This document shows, piece after piece, positions 32,894 through 40,967 of a stretch of 64,000 nt of DNA. The notes under the pieces are model-generated. The model was not told where the DNA came from, searched no databases, and was given only the letters and a program-made list of their open reading frames with translations. Numbering within the stretch: position 1 is the stretch's first letter; every line of letters begins with the position of its first letter. Source of the stretch: Brevibacterium oceani. GTDB taxonomy: Bacteria; Actinomycetota; Actinomycetes; Actinomycetales; Brevibacteriaceae. Location of the stretch: positions 310,001-374,000 of the forward strand of contig NZ_JABKDE010000001.1 in the NCBI RefSeq assembly GCF_013623835.1, in the 5' to 3' direction. A program made the position numbers and the translations under genes.

Positions 32894-33436
32894 ATGTCCA
32901 CATTGTTCGTAGTCATCCACGCCATTGCCGCCTCGGGTGTCGTTCTGCTGGGCCCGATTCAGATCCTCCGCCGCACCAAGGACCGCAAGCACCGCTTCAT
33001 CGGCCGGTCCTGGGTCATCCTCATGTACTTCGTGTGCGTCAGCGGAATGCTCATCTACTCTCTGACCGGATCGTTCACCGCCTTCCACGCGTTGGCGATC
33101 TGGACCTTCATCTCCACGACCCTCGGCGTCATCGCCATTCGCCGCGGCAAGGTCCGCCGCCACATCTTCATGATGGTCGGCTCGTACCTGGGTGCGCTGA
33201 CCGCGGGCATCTTCGCCGCGATCATCCCCGGTCGTGATATTCCGCGGCTGGCCGTCAGTGATCCGGGACTGCTGTGGTCGCTCGTGGCCCTGGTGATCGT
33301 GCTGGTCACGGCCTGGGCGGTCTACGTTCTGCGCTTCGTCTCCGGGCAGGATCGTGTGTCGGCAGTCATCGGCGATGCAGTGCCGACGGATGGTACGCCT
33401 GCTCCTTCCGGTGCAGCTGCAGCGCCGGCGGTATGA
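32894..33436 (+). CDS. DUF2306 membrane protein
   Basis: This 180-residue protein has four membrane segments: VVIHAIAASGVVLLGPIQIL, SWVILMYFVCVSGMLIYSLT, SYLGALTAGIFAAIIPG and LWSLVALVIVLVTAWAVYVL. The pattern KDRKHRFIGRSWVILMYF between helices 1 and 2, and HIFMMVGSYLGALTAGIFAA, match DUF2306, a family with a conserved His-rich DUF-type core and no known function. The mRNA is predicted to be leaderless. The MerR regulator next door suggests an inducible stress role. The Ala/Pro-rich tail is not conserved in such families. Confidence 0.85.
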   Translation: MSTLFVVIHAIAASGVVLLGPIQILRRTKDRKHRFIGRSWVILMYFVCVSGMLIYSLTGSFTAFHALAIWTFISTTLGVIAIRRGKVRRHIFMMVGSYLGALTAGIFAAIIPGRDIPRLAVSDPGLLWSLVALVIVLVTAWAVYVLRFVSGQDRVSAVIGDAVPTDGTPAPSGAAAAPAV

Positions 33437-33510
33437 CGCCGCCACCTGCCGACCGGCTGTGACACAGCCGCGCGTCGAAGATGACGTTCGGAGCGAAAGC
33501 GATACCGCCC

Positions 33511-33837
33511 TCAGGCGACGTTCGCGTCGAACTCCGTGTTCTTCTGCAGGAAATTGTGCACATAGGAGCACGTCGTCCGGAACTTCAGCCCCGCCTCGGC
33601 GCTGGTCTCAAGCGCGAAGCGCACGAGCTTCGCGGCGAGCCCGCGCCCGCCCCATTCGGGGGAGACCTCGGTGTGGGTGAAGGTGCGGACCGTGCCCTCG
33701 GCAGTGTCGTCGGGGCCGGCCTCGCGGTCGATGTAGTCCGCGACGCCGATGACCGCGCCGTCATGGGAGACGGTGAAGCGGTGGGCGGCGGCATCCTCGG
33801 CGACGGTGAAGGTCTCTCCGTTGACCTCGAAGTCCAT
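33511..33837 (-). CDS. small NATD1/YjdJ-type GNAT acetyltransferase
   Basis: This 108-residue protein starts at ATG 33837 (DFEVNGETFTVAEDAAAHRF), with GAGAGGA five bases upstream. The short GNAT fold is of the NATD1 type: ADYIDREAGPDDTAEGTVRT, TFTHTEVSPEWGGRGLAAKL (CoA loop GGRGLA) and TCSYVHNFLQKNTEFDANVA. The family is common in Actinobacteria and its substrate is unknown. It is convergent with the DUF2306 gene and divergent from the GNAT at 34074. Confidence 0.88.
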   Translation of the reverse strand: MDFEVNGETFTVAEDAAAHRFTVSHDGAVIGVADYIDREAGPDDTAEGTVRTFTHTEVSPEWGGRGLAAKLVRFALETSAEAGLKFRTTCSYVHNFLQKNTEFDANVA

Positions 33838-34073
33838 GTCATTCCTCTCGAATGTCCGTGCCCGGCGGCACTGTGGCGGCGTCCGCGGCGCTGGGCCGGT
33901 GCCCGGCGACGCAGCGATGGTCGGTACTGCGGCGGACGATCGGTGTCGATCTGTCCTGACCTCTGACACTATAGTTCTGCAGCTGGGAAACCGACTAGCC
34001 TGATGAACAAAGACGCAATGGTCGGGTTCGCCCGGCGGCAACCCAGTCGAACGCTCGCGAAGGAGTCGGTCAC

Positions 34074-34661
34074 ATGTCCTCACCCACCCCGGTCACCATG
34101 GTCGATGCGCACGAAATGATCCTCCATGAGGCCGGGTACGAGGTCACCGAACTCACCGAGGCCGACATCGCCGACTATGTCGAACTGGTGTCCTCGGCCT
34201 ACCGCGGGGAGGGCTCGAAGCAGGGCTGGACCACCGAGGCGGACATACTCGGCGGGCAGCGCCTCGACGTCCCGATGGCCGAGGAGATGCACGCCGAGAC
34301 CGACTCCGTGATCCTGCTCGTCCGCGACGGACAGGGGCGGGCCGTGGCGAGTGTGTACCTGCGCGAACCCGAGAACGGGGAGGCCTACCTCGGCGTGCTC
34401 GCGGTCTCGCCGCTGGGCCAGGGCAAGGGTGTGGGGTCGGCGCTGATGAACCTCGCCGAGGCGTGGGTGTCCGAACGCTGGGGCGCGCACGCGATGCGGA
34501 TGAGCGTGATCAACAAGCGCGAAGAACTCATCGCCTACTACGAGCGCCGAGGCTACGGGCGCACCGGTGAGGTCGAACCCTTCCCCTACGGCGACGAGCG
34601 CTTCGGTGTCCCGAAGGTCGACGATTTGGAGTTCGTGCTGCTGCTCAAGCCGCTGGGGTGA
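34074..34661 (+). CDS. GNAT acetyltransferase
   Basis: This 195-residue enzyme has the GNAT core YLGVLAVSPLGQGKGVGSAL (acetyl-CoA pyrophosphate loop QGKGVG) and NKREELIAYYERRGYGRTGE. The N-terminal substrate region includes YVELVSSAYRGEGSKQGWTT and EMHAETDSVILLVRDGQGRA, a type often annotated as general GNAT. The start at ATG 34074 has AAGGAG eight bases upstream. A TATAGT hexamer around 33970 and a TAGCCT around 33997 are possible -10 elements. The substrate is unknown. A long hairpin at 34720 separates it from the convergent carrier gene. Confidence 0.87.
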   Translation: MSSPTPVTMVDAHEMILHEAGYEVTELTEADIADYVELVSSAYRGEGSKQGWTTEADILGGQRLDVPMAEEMHAETDSVILLVRDGQGRAVASVYLREPENGEAYLGVLAVSPLGQGKGVGSALMNLAEAWVSERWGAHAMRMSVINKREELIAYYERRGYGRTGEVEPFPYGDERFGVPKVDDLEFVLLLKPLG

Positions 34662-34719
34662 GGGGGCTCGCGCCGGTGCCGGAGCCTGCGCTGGGCTCGC
34701 GCCTGTGCCGGGCTCATAG

Positions 34720-34770
34720 GTGGGCGTCTTGGTCGGATTCTGTTGCTCTGGACCCGACCAAAACGCCCAC
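34720..34770. terminator. 17-bp inverted repeat between convergent genes
   Basis: Arms 34720-34736 and 34754-34770 (GTGGGCGTCTTGGTCGG and its complement, one mismatch) enclose a 17-base loop. It lies between the GNAT gene and the MatC-like gene, which end toward each other. No T-run. Confidence 0.65.
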
Positions 34771-34841
34771 TTAGTGGTCTTCGCGAAGCGCTCAACGCTG
34801 CGAAATCCCGCGGGCAGCGCCTGCCAGACGGGCAGTCGACC

Positions 34842-36293
34842 TCAGAACAGCATTGCGGGCACCACGAGTCCGCCGACCAGCGCGACAGGCCCGATGATGA
34901 CCATCGACATACCGAACTTCACGAGGATGCGCGTTAGACGCGGCTTGTCCTCGGTCGGGGCGGTGGCGACGACGGTGGCACCGAGGGTGGAGAACGGTGA
35001 GACGTCGACGACGGCCGAGCACACGCCCAGTGCCGCGATGAGCGCCCAACCGGGCACTCCACCTGCGGCGATGAGCGGCAGGGCCAGTGGCACGAGGGCC
35101 GCGAGAATGCCTGTGGTGGAGGCGAACGCGGACACGAGCCCGCCGACGATGCAGAGGACGAAGGCCGCGATGAGCGGCGAACCGATCGACTCGGCACCTT
35201 CGCCGAGGAGGTCGACGGCTCCCATGTTCTGCAGCACCCCGACGAAGGTGATGATGCCGCCGACGAGCAGCACCGTCGACCAGTCGATCTTCGGCAGCGC
35301 GGCCTTGCCGGTCTTCGGGTCGACGAGGGAGAGGATCGCGCCGAAGAGGAAGCACAGCAGGCCGATGTCGGGATCGTTGCCGAGAGCGGCGAGGACCACG
35401 ACGCTGCCGACGAGGCCGATCATGAAGATGACGGTGAGGATCTGCACGAACGTGAAGGGTGCGGAGTCGCCGGTGTGCTCCGAGCTCGAGGAGTCGAAGA
35501 GCGCTTCGTCCTCGTCGTCCTCACCGAAGGCCACCTTCGTCGCCGAGGCGGAGCCGCGGGAGATGCGTGAGCTCGCACCCGCTGTGGTGCCGCTGGTATC
35601 GGCGGCGGCTCCCGCACCGGCACCATCCGAACCGGCACCGTCGCCGTCCGAACCGGCGGACCCTGCGCCAGTCGCGGCGGCAACGGCGGACTTCCGACCG
35701 AACAGCGACCGACCGTACATGAAGTAGGCGACGACGAGCATGATGAGATACGTGACCACGGCGATGCCGAAGAGCACATAGGGGGAGAGGTCGATGCCGG
35801 CCCCGCGTGCGGTGCTGTAGGTGACGATGCCGTAGAGGCTCGTCGGGGCGAAGCCGCCGGCGCCGATGGCGAAGCAGATCGCCAGTCCCATGAGCGCGTA
35901 GTCGACCTCGTACTTGCGGGCGACCTGCATGCCCACAGGCATCATGACGAGCCCTGCAAGCGGTGCGCCCATCGCGGCGATGCAGCCGGTGATGACGAAG
36001 AAGACCGCGGGCAGGAGCACTGCTGAGGAGCCGACGCGTTCGAGGGCCCAGTCGATGATCCGATCGACGGTGCCGTTCTCCTGGGCGATGGCGAAGAAGT
36101 AGGTCACTCCCGCGAGGAGGACCATGATGTCGAGCGGGAACTCGGCGATGATGTCATCGACGACCATGTCGGTGAACAGCAGTCCGGTGCCGGCGGCGCC
36201 GACGAGCATGAGCACGCCGATCTGGACGCCGCGGACTGCGCCGACGGCGAAGAGTGCCACGAAGATGAGCAGGGCGATGATCTGGGTGAGCAT
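34842..36293 (-). CDS. MatC-type dicarboxylate carrier (SLC13-like permease)
   Basis: This 483-residue membrane protein starts at ATG 36293, with AAGGA five bases upstream (LTQIIALLIFVALFAVGAVR). Its N-terminal half carries the MatC_N pattern (FPLDIMVLLAGVTYFFAIAQENGTVDRIID split across helices 2-3), which is associated with malonate and other dicarboxylates. The C-terminal half has STTGILAALVPLALPLIAAG, typical of this permease group. Between the halves lies an unusual cytoplasmic insertion of about 70 residues, mainly Gly/Ala/Ser/Asp. It is likely a proton- or Na-driven dicarboxylate transporter. It is transcribed in the same direction as yeiH, separated by a 58-bp palindrome. Confidence 0.82.
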   Translation of the reverse strand: MLTQIIALLIFVALFAVGAVRGVQIGVLMLVGAAGTGLLFTDMVVDDIIAEFPLDIMVLLAGVTYFFAIAQENGTVDRIIDWALERVGSSAVLLPAVFFVITGCIAAMGAPLAGLVMMPVGMQVARKYEVDYALMGLAICFAIGAGGFAPTSLYGIVTYSTARGAGIDLSPYVLFGIAVVTYLIMLVVAYFMYGRSLFGRKSAVAAATGAGSAGSDGDGAGSDGAGAGAAADTSGTTAGASSRISRGSASATKVAFGEDDEDEALFDSSSSEHTGDSAPFTFVQILTVIFMIGLVGSVVVLAALGNDPDIGLLCFLFGAILSLVDPKTGKAALPKIDWSTVLLVGGIITFVGVLQNMGAVDLLGEGAESIGSPLIAAFVLCIVGGLVSAFASTTGILAALVPLALPLIAAGGVPGWALIAALGVCSAVVDVSPFSTLGATVVATAPTEDKPRLTRILVKFGMSMVIIGPVALVGGLVVPAMLF

Positions 36294-36443
36294 GATGTCC
36301 TTGAGAAGGCTGAAGCGACACTGTGCATCGCTGGCTGATTCGCTGTGAGACACTACCAGCCCTACTCGCCGGTACGCGGCAGGCGTGCCCGACCCGTCGC
36401 AGAATCCCGATAAACGGCACACCCTTGCCGAGGCGGCCCCAGA

Positions 36444-36501
36444 ACTACCTGACGGCGGCTCAGCAACCTGGCGCCAGGTTGCTGAGCCGCCGTCAGGTAG
36501 T
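36444..36501. repeat. 58-bp perfect palindrome with no spacer
   Basis: The left arm 36444-36472 and right arm 36473-36501 are exact complements with the centre at GGCGCC (36470-36475). The element lies in the 223-bp gap between the 3' end of yeiH and the 5' end of the MatC-like gene, and could form a 29-bp stem in RNA or a cruciform in DNA. Confidence 0.95.
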
Positions 36502-36516
36502 AGTTTGGGGGCGGTC

Positions 36517-37722
36517 TCAGGTGAGGAGGAGCGCCCCGCCGAGGCCGATGATCCCGACGATGATCGTGACCGCTGCGGCCAGGGCGAGGGGGCGTGCGCC
36601 GAGGTTCTTCAGCGCCCGCCACTGCACGCCGCGGCCGAGCGCGAACATCGCCATGGCCAGGCACACCGTCTGGATCCAGCCGAGCCCGGTGACCGCGAAC
36701 TCCGGCAGCAGACCGAAGGTGCGCAGCGCGGCCATGGCGAGGAAGCCGAGAACGAACAGGGGCACGATCGGCGGCCGTGCAGTCTTCGCAGGTGCCGTAG
36801 CGGTGCGAGCCGCACCCGAGTCGGTGCCGGCTGAACAGGCCGTGCCGGGCCCGGCTCCATCTGAGCCGGCCGTACCATTCGAGCCCGCCCGGGCACCTGC
36901 TTCGGTGTCGAAGCTCGACCCGGCACCCGCCTCGGCGTCGGAACTCGACCCGGCACCCGCCTCGGCGAGGGTGGACTGTGCATTCGAATCCGACTGCGCA
37001 TTCGCGTGCGCCTTGGCCTCGCTGCGGCGCACCGCGTAGCTGAACACGGCGACGGTGGGGGCGAGCATGATGACGCGGGCGAGCTTGACGAGGACGGCGA
37101 CCTCGAGGGCGGCGGGGCCGATGATGCCGCCGATCGCCACGACCTGGGCCACCTCGTGGGTCGACGCCCCACCCCACATGCCAGCGGTGGCCGGGGCGAG
37201 CCCGAAGGCGGTCGCCAAGGACGGGATGATCGCGATCATCAGGGTGCCGAAGAGGACGACGAGCCCGATTGCGGCGGCGACGTCCTCCTTCTTCGAGCGC
37301 AGGGTCGATTCGACGCCGGCCACGGCTGCAGCCCCGCAGATGCCGAAGCCGCAGCCGATGAGCACGGCAAGGTCACGGTCGACCCGCAACGGGCGCGCGA
37401 GCGCCAGCGCCGAGCAGATTCCGGCGGCGACGATGACGGCGGCGAGCACGAGGACGAGCCAGCCGAGGTCGAGGATGTCACCGAGCACGACCTGTGCGCC
37501 CAGGGCGACGATGCCCACGCGCAGCAGCGGTTTCGCCGCGAAATTCAATCCGGGCAGGAACCTCTCGGGCAGGTCGGGCACGAGGTTGCCCAGTGCGATG
37601 CCGAGCACGATCGCCACGAGCAGAGGGGAGAGGACCGGCAGCAGCATGGAGATCGGCCACGCGATCGCCGTCGCGATGGCTGCGACGGCGAGTCCGGGAA
37701 GGAGAGAGATGATGCGGTGCAT
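36517..37722 (-). CDS. yeiH: YeiH/UPF0324 family putative anion (sulfate) exporter
   Basis: This 401-residue membrane protein has about 10 helices. The start is ATG 37722 (HRIISLLPGLAVAAIATAIA). Family marks include LVAIVLGIALGNLVPDLPER, FAAKPLLRVGIVALGAQVVL, GCGFGICGAAAVAGVESTLR and WGGASTHEVAQVVAIGGIIG. The loop at about residues 240-310 is expanded by a repetitive Ala/Gly/Ser/Glu segment that includes a 24-bp DNA repeat. Some family members are described as sulfate exporters; the activity here is not proven. It is divergent from a LysR regulator, the same arrangement as yeiH-yeiE in enteric bacteria. Confidence 0.9.
   Translation of the reverse strand: MHRIISLLPGLAVAAIATAIAWPISMLLPVLSPLLVAIVLGIALGNLVPDLPERFLPGLNFAAKPLLRVGIVALGAQVVLGDILDLGWLVLVLAAVIVAAGICSALALARPLRVDRDLAVLIGCGFGICGAAAVAGVESTLRSKKEDVAAAIGLVVLFGTLMIAIIPSLATAFGLAPATAGMWGGASTHEVAQVVAIGGIIGPAALEVAVLVKLARVIMLAPTVAVFSYAVRRSEAKAHANAQSDSNAQSTLAEAGAGSSSDAEAGAGSSFDTEAGARAGSNGTAGSDGAGPGTACSAGTDSGAARTATAPAKTARPPIVPLFVLGFLAMAALRTFGLLPEFAVTGLGWIQTVCLAMAMFALGRGVQWRALKNLGARPLALAAAVTIIVGIIGLGGALLLT
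36914..36967. repeat. 24-bp direct repeat inside yeiH
   Basis: The same 24 bases occur at 36914-36937 and 36944-36967 (period 30) and code for the repeated AEAGAGSS-type linker in the YeiH protein. The repeat includes the dispersed CCTCGGCG word. Confidence 0.9.
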
Positions 37723-37778
37723 GTCCCCAGTCTGACAACGGCCGAGATGGGGCGGTAGACGGCAATTTCGCGTCAACC

Positions 37779-37810
37779 CATATCTGACTGATATGCCATG
37801 ATGGGCATAT
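37779..37810. promoter_or_regulatory. overlapping palindromes at the LysR start codon
   Basis: CATATC-N5-GATATG (37779-37795) and ATATGCC-N6-GGCATAT (37791-37810) overlap. The second ends inside the ATG at 37809, suggesting LysR autoregulation and control of divergent yeiH. CATGAT (37797-37802) lies six bases before the ATG and may be the -10. Confidence 0.6.
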
Positions 37811-38726
37811 GCACGACCTCACGGACATGAAGGAGTGGCCGGAGCTGCAGGCGTTGGGGCTGCTCGTGGCCCTCAGCGGCAATGCGCGCTCGATCGGCCA
37901 GGCCGCGGCGAAGCTCGACCTCGCCCAGCCGAATGCCTCGCGCAGCCTGCGCAATCTCGAACGTGACCTCAAGGTGCCGCTGCTCAGACGCTCACCGCGC
38001 GGAACCGAGCTCACCGTCGAAGGCCAGGCCGTGGCCGAATGGGGGTCGAAGGTCATAGAAGCCTATGACACCCTCAACGCCGGCATCCGCGCGATCCAGG
38101 ACGCCCGCGCCGGCACCGTCAAGGTCAGCGCCTCGCTCACCGTCGCCGAATACCTCATGCCCCGCCACCTCACGACCTTCCGCGCCGCCCACCCGGAGAT
38201 CGGGATCGGCCTGTCCGTGGAGAACTCCGCCACCGTCATCGACCGGGTGCGCCAGCAGAGCGTCGACCTCGGGCTCATCGAATCCGTGTCCGTGCCCTCC
38301 GACCTCACCGCCGAGGTGGTCGGTCGCGACCGACTCATGATCGCCTGTGCCCCGAGCTTCGCCGAGGCGTGGTCGAAGCCCATCACCGCCGAGGCGCTCG
38401 CCGAAGTTCCGCTGCTGGTCAGGGAGGTCGGTTCGGGCACTCGGGAGGCCATCGACTCCGCCCTGGCGAGCGTCGGGGGAGTGCGCGTGGCCGGAGAGTA
38501 CGGATCGAACTCCGCTTTGCGCATCGCCGCAGCCACCGCCGTCGCCCCCGTGGTGCTCTCCGAACTCGCGCTGCGCGATGACTTCCGAGCCGGACGGCTG
38601 CTGCCGCTGCCCGTCGACGACTCCGTCGATCTCGCCCGCGAACTCCACGCCGTCTGGTCGCCCGGCCGCCGCCGGTCCGCCGGGGCCCGCCTGCTGCTCG
38701 AGCACATGGTCCGCAGCCTCGGGTGA
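37809..38726 (+). CDS. LysR-family regulator (YeiE-like)
   Basis: This 305-residue regulator has an N-terminal LysR helix-turn-helix: SIGQAAAKLDLAQPNASRSL, RNLERDLKVPLLRRSPRGTE, LTVEGQAVAEW. The effector domain begins around residue 95 (GTVKVSASLTVAEYLMPRHL) with SVDLGLIESVSVPSDLTAEV. It is divergent from yeiH and probably regulates it through the palindromes at 37779-37810. The C-terminal SELALRDDFRAGRLLPLPVD is typical of the CysB/YeiE/CbbR group. Anion or sulfur metabolites are plausible effectors, given the target and the trans-sulfuration gene next door; that is inference. Confidence 0.9.
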   Translation: MHDLTDMKEWPELQALGLLVALSGNARSIGQAAAKLDLAQPNASRSLRNLERDLKVPLLRRSPRGTELTVEGQAVAEWGSKVIEAYDTLNAGIRAIQDARAGTVKVSASLTVAEYLMPRHLTTFRAAHPEIGIGLSVENSATVIDRVRQQSVDLGLIESVSVPSDLTAEVVGRDRLMIACAPSFAEAWSKPITAEALAEVPLLVREVGSGTREAIDSALASVGGVRVAGEYGSNSALRIAAATAVAPVVLSELALRDDFRAGRLLPLPVDDSVDLARELHAVWSPGRRRSAGARLLLEHMVRSLG

Positions 38727-38889
38727 CGTGGCGTCGGTGAGGGGTGGCGGGGCAGGATTGCGCCGGCAGACACGTGCCGCGCCGCTGCGGGAACAGGGTC
38801 CGCGTCGAGGCTGTGCCGGCGGCTCATCTCGTCCGGCGGGCACCGACGATGCGGAATGGACCGCCTCTGCACGTGAGGGCACGCACCTC

Positions 38890-38895
38890 TATATT
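38890..38895 (+). promoter_or_regulatory. -10 hexamer TATATT of the trans-sulfuration gene (leaderless)
   Basis: TATATT is followed by seven bases and ATG 38903. The GGGGA between them is too close for a usual ribosome binding site, so a leaderless mRNA is likely. Confidence 0.55.
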
Positions 38896-38902
38896 GGGGA
38901 CC

Positions 38903-40108
38903 ATGACAACGCCTGAGTCCACTTCCACCAGCCGCACCGAACTCGCTCCGGACACCATCGTCGTCGAAACCGGACGACCGGTTCGCGTCGACGGCGCCTC
39001 GGTGAACCCGCCGATCGACCTGTCCTCGACGTTCATCAGCGCCGGCGACATCGAGAACTCGCCCTACGCCTACGCCCGCTTCGACACCCCCGCGTGGTCA
39101 CCCTTCGAAGAGGCACTCGCCCAGCTCGAACATGCGAGCCTGCCCGGGCTGGTCTTCGGCTCCGGTCTGGCGGCGATCTCCGCAGCGATCAGTCTCGTCC
39201 CCGCCGGCGGCACGCTCATCATCCCGAAGCACAGCTATCAGGGAGCGCTCGCCTCGGCGGAGCAGATCGCGCAGCGGCAGGGCTTCGATTTCGTCACCGT
39301 CGATATCGCCGACACCGAGGCGGTCATCGCCGCACTCGACAGCGCGGGGTCAGCCGACGGCACCACCACCTCGGCGGGGGATGGCACATCCGTTTCCGGG
39401 ACGGGCATGCTGTGGATCGAATCGCCGACGAACCCGATGCTCGAGGTTGCCGACGTTCCCGCGCTGATCGCGGCCGCGAAGGACCGTGGGTTCCTCGTCG
39501 CCGTCGACAACACCTTCGCCACGCCGCTGCTGCAGACGCCGCTCGACCTCGGCGCCGATGTCGTCGTCCATTCGGTGACGAAGTACCTCGCCGGTCATTC
39601 CGACGTCGTGCTCGGGGCGGTGCTGACCAGCAGCCCTGAACTGCGGGAGCAGCTGCACACCGAACGCTCGATGCGCGGCGGAATCGCCGGACCCTTCGAG
39701 GTGTGGCTGGCCCTGCGCGGGCTGCGCACCCTGGCCGTGCGCCTCGACCGCGCGCAGACCAATGCCCAGGCCATCGCCGAACGCCTCGCCGCCCATCCCG
39801 CCGTCGTCGAGACCCGCTACCCGGGCCTGCCGAACGACCCCGGCCATGCCCGCGCGAGCGCACAGATGAATGGGTTCGGCGCGATCATCGCCTTCACTGT
39901 CGACACGGCGGAGAAGGCCACCGCCATCGCCGAGGCGGTCCGACTGTGGACCCCGGCGACCTCCCTGGGCGGGGTGGAATCCCTCATCGAACGCCGGCGT
40001 CGGCACGCCGCCGAACCGGAGACGGTGCCCGAGGGACTGATCCGGTTGAGCGTGGGGATCGAGAATCTCGAAGACCTGTGGGCCGACCTCGAGGCGGCGT
40101 TGGGCTGA
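38903..40108 (+). CDS. trans-sulfuration PLP enzyme (cystathionine gamma-synthase/lyase type)
   Basis: This 401-residue Cys/Met-metabolism PLP enzyme has PPIDLSSTFISAGDI, YARFDTPAWSPFEEALAQLE, GSGLAAISAAISLVPAGGTL, and the PLP lysine at about residue 227 in HSVTKYLAGHSDVVLG. Further marks are DNTFATPLLQTPLDLGADVV and TPATSLGGVESLIERR. It lacks clear features to separate cystathionine gamma-synthase from gamma-lyase or methionine gamma-lyase. The start is ATG 38903, with a leaderless -10. It overlaps the following acetyltransferase gene (TGATG). The upstream YeiH/LysR pair points toward sulfur metabolism. Confidence 0.88.
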   Translation: MTTPESTSTSRTELAPDTIVVETGRPVRVDGASVNPPIDLSSTFISAGDIENSPYAYARFDTPAWSPFEEALAQLEHASLPGLVFGSGLAAISAAISLVPAGGTLIIPKHSYQGALASAEQIAQRQGFDFVTVDIADTEAVIAALDSAGSADGTTTSAGDGTSVSGTGMLWIESPTNPMLEVADVPALIAAAKDRGFLVAVDNTFATPLLQTPLDLGADVVVHSVTKYLAGHSDVVLGAVLTSSPELREQLHTERSMRGGIAGPFEVWLALRGLRTLAVRLDRAQTNAQAIAERLAAHPAVVETRYPGLPNDPGHARASAQMNGFGAIIAFTVDTAEKATAIAEAVRLWTPATSLGGVESLIERRRRHAAEPETVPEGLIRLSVGIENLEDLWADLEAALG

Positions 40109-40761
40109 TGGAGCACACTCCGGGGGATCGGGACCGCTCGGGTCACGGTGAGCGTTCGGGTCACCGCGTGCCTTCCGGTCACCGTGAGCGTCCGGATGCC
40201 CGGGGTTACGTGCTCGATCGACCGAGCGCGGAGGATGTCGAGGAGTTCTTCGCTATTGATTCCGACCCGCGAGTGTGGACCCATCTGCCCAGTGGTCGGA
40301 TGACGGGCAAGGGCGAGGCGAAGGCGATCCTCGCACGGCTGACTCAGCAATGGGAGCTCGACGGTCTCGGGCCGTGGATGGTCAGGGACGTCCCCGGCGG
40401 CGACCTCCTCGGCCACTGCGGCTGCTCGCTGCGCGGGGTACCCGAGCCCGGCGCCTCACGCAATGCGCCCGGGGCATTCTGGAACCTCGGCTACCGGTTC
40501 CGCCCCGAGGCTCAGGGGAGGGGACTGGCGACCGCGGTCTCCCGCGACGCGATCGACGCGGCGGCAGCCATCGACGCCGAACTGCCGGTCGTGGCGTATC
40601 TGCTCGAGCACAACACCGCCTCGGCGCAGGTCGCTCGCAAGCTCGGCTTCGAACTCGTCCACCGGGCGCCGGACGCCGGCAACCCGGACCCTGCTGCCAT
40701 CCGACTCGTCTTCGCCGACCGCGAGCTCACTCCCGCGCAGCTGGACGCGACCCTGCGTTGA
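40108..40761 (+). CDS. GNAT acetyltransferase co-transcribed with the trans-sulfuration gene
   Basis: This 217-residue protein starts at ATG 40108, overlapping the previous stop. The first about 30 residues are a repetitive Arg/Gly/His/Ser stretch (SGHGERSGHRVPSGHRER). The RimL-like GNAT domain follows: LDRPSAEDVEEFFAIDSDPR, GPWMVRDVPGGDLLGHCGCS, FRPEAQGRGLATAVSRDAID (CoA loop QGRGLA) and EHNTASAQVARKLGFELVHR. The coupling with a Cys/Met PLP enzyme suggests a related substrate, but this is inference. Confidence 0.85.
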   Translation: MEHTPGDRDRSGHGERSGHRVPSGHRERPDARGYVLDRPSAEDVEEFFAIDSDPRVWTHLPSGRMTGKGEAKAILARLTQQWELDGLGPWMVRDVPGGDLLGHCGCSLRGVPEPGASRNAPGAFWNLGYRFRPEAQGRGLATAVSRDAIDAAAAIDAELPVVAYLLEHNTASAQVARKLGFELVHRAPDAGNPDPAAIRLVFADRELTPAQLDATLR

Positions 40762-40775
40762 AAGCGGTGCCGTAT

Positions 40776-40841
40776 GTCTCCTGGAGGTGGATCCACCGCG
40801 AAATGCCGACGCGAATCACGGTGGATCCACCTCCAGGAGAC
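40776..40841. terminator. 23-bp perfect inverted repeat after the GNAT gene
   Basis: Arms 40776-40798 and 40819-40841 are exact complements around a 20-base loop. Each arm also contains the self-complementary GGTGGATCCACC, so alternative folds exist. It begins 14 bases after the GNAT stop and ends its transcript. Confidence 0.75.
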
Positions 40842-40897
40842 GCTCCCGAGCATCGCGCGACGCAGGGTCGCCGGTCGGGTGACGCGAACTCGTCGCT

Positions 40898-40937
40898 CCG
40901 GCGCTTAGGCGTGTCACTGTCCGGCGCTTAGGCGTGT
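40898..40937. repeat. 17-bp direct repeat upstream of the enoyl-CoA hydratase promoter
   Basis: CCGGCGCTTAGGCGTGT occurs at 40898-40914 and 40921-40937 (period 23), directly before the palindromic operator at 40951. Confidence 0.8.
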
Positions 40938-40950
40938 GACGCAGATCAAC

Positions 40951-40967
40951 TTAACGTACGTTAAAAT
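40951..40967 (+). promoter_or_regulatory. TTAACGTACGTTAA operator overlapping a TAAAAT -10
   Basis: A 14-bp perfect palindrome (40951-40964) overlaps TAAAAT (40962-40967). The spacing and symmetry fit a TetR-type repressor site controlling the enoyl-CoA hydratase gene. No TetR gene is adjacent. Confidence 0.6.

Noticed and set aside
33454..33470. CGGCTGTG-A-CACAGCCG palindrome as a terminator
   Set aside because: One-base centre is too short for a hairpin loop; it could be a protein site but sits between convergent gene ends, so I made no call.
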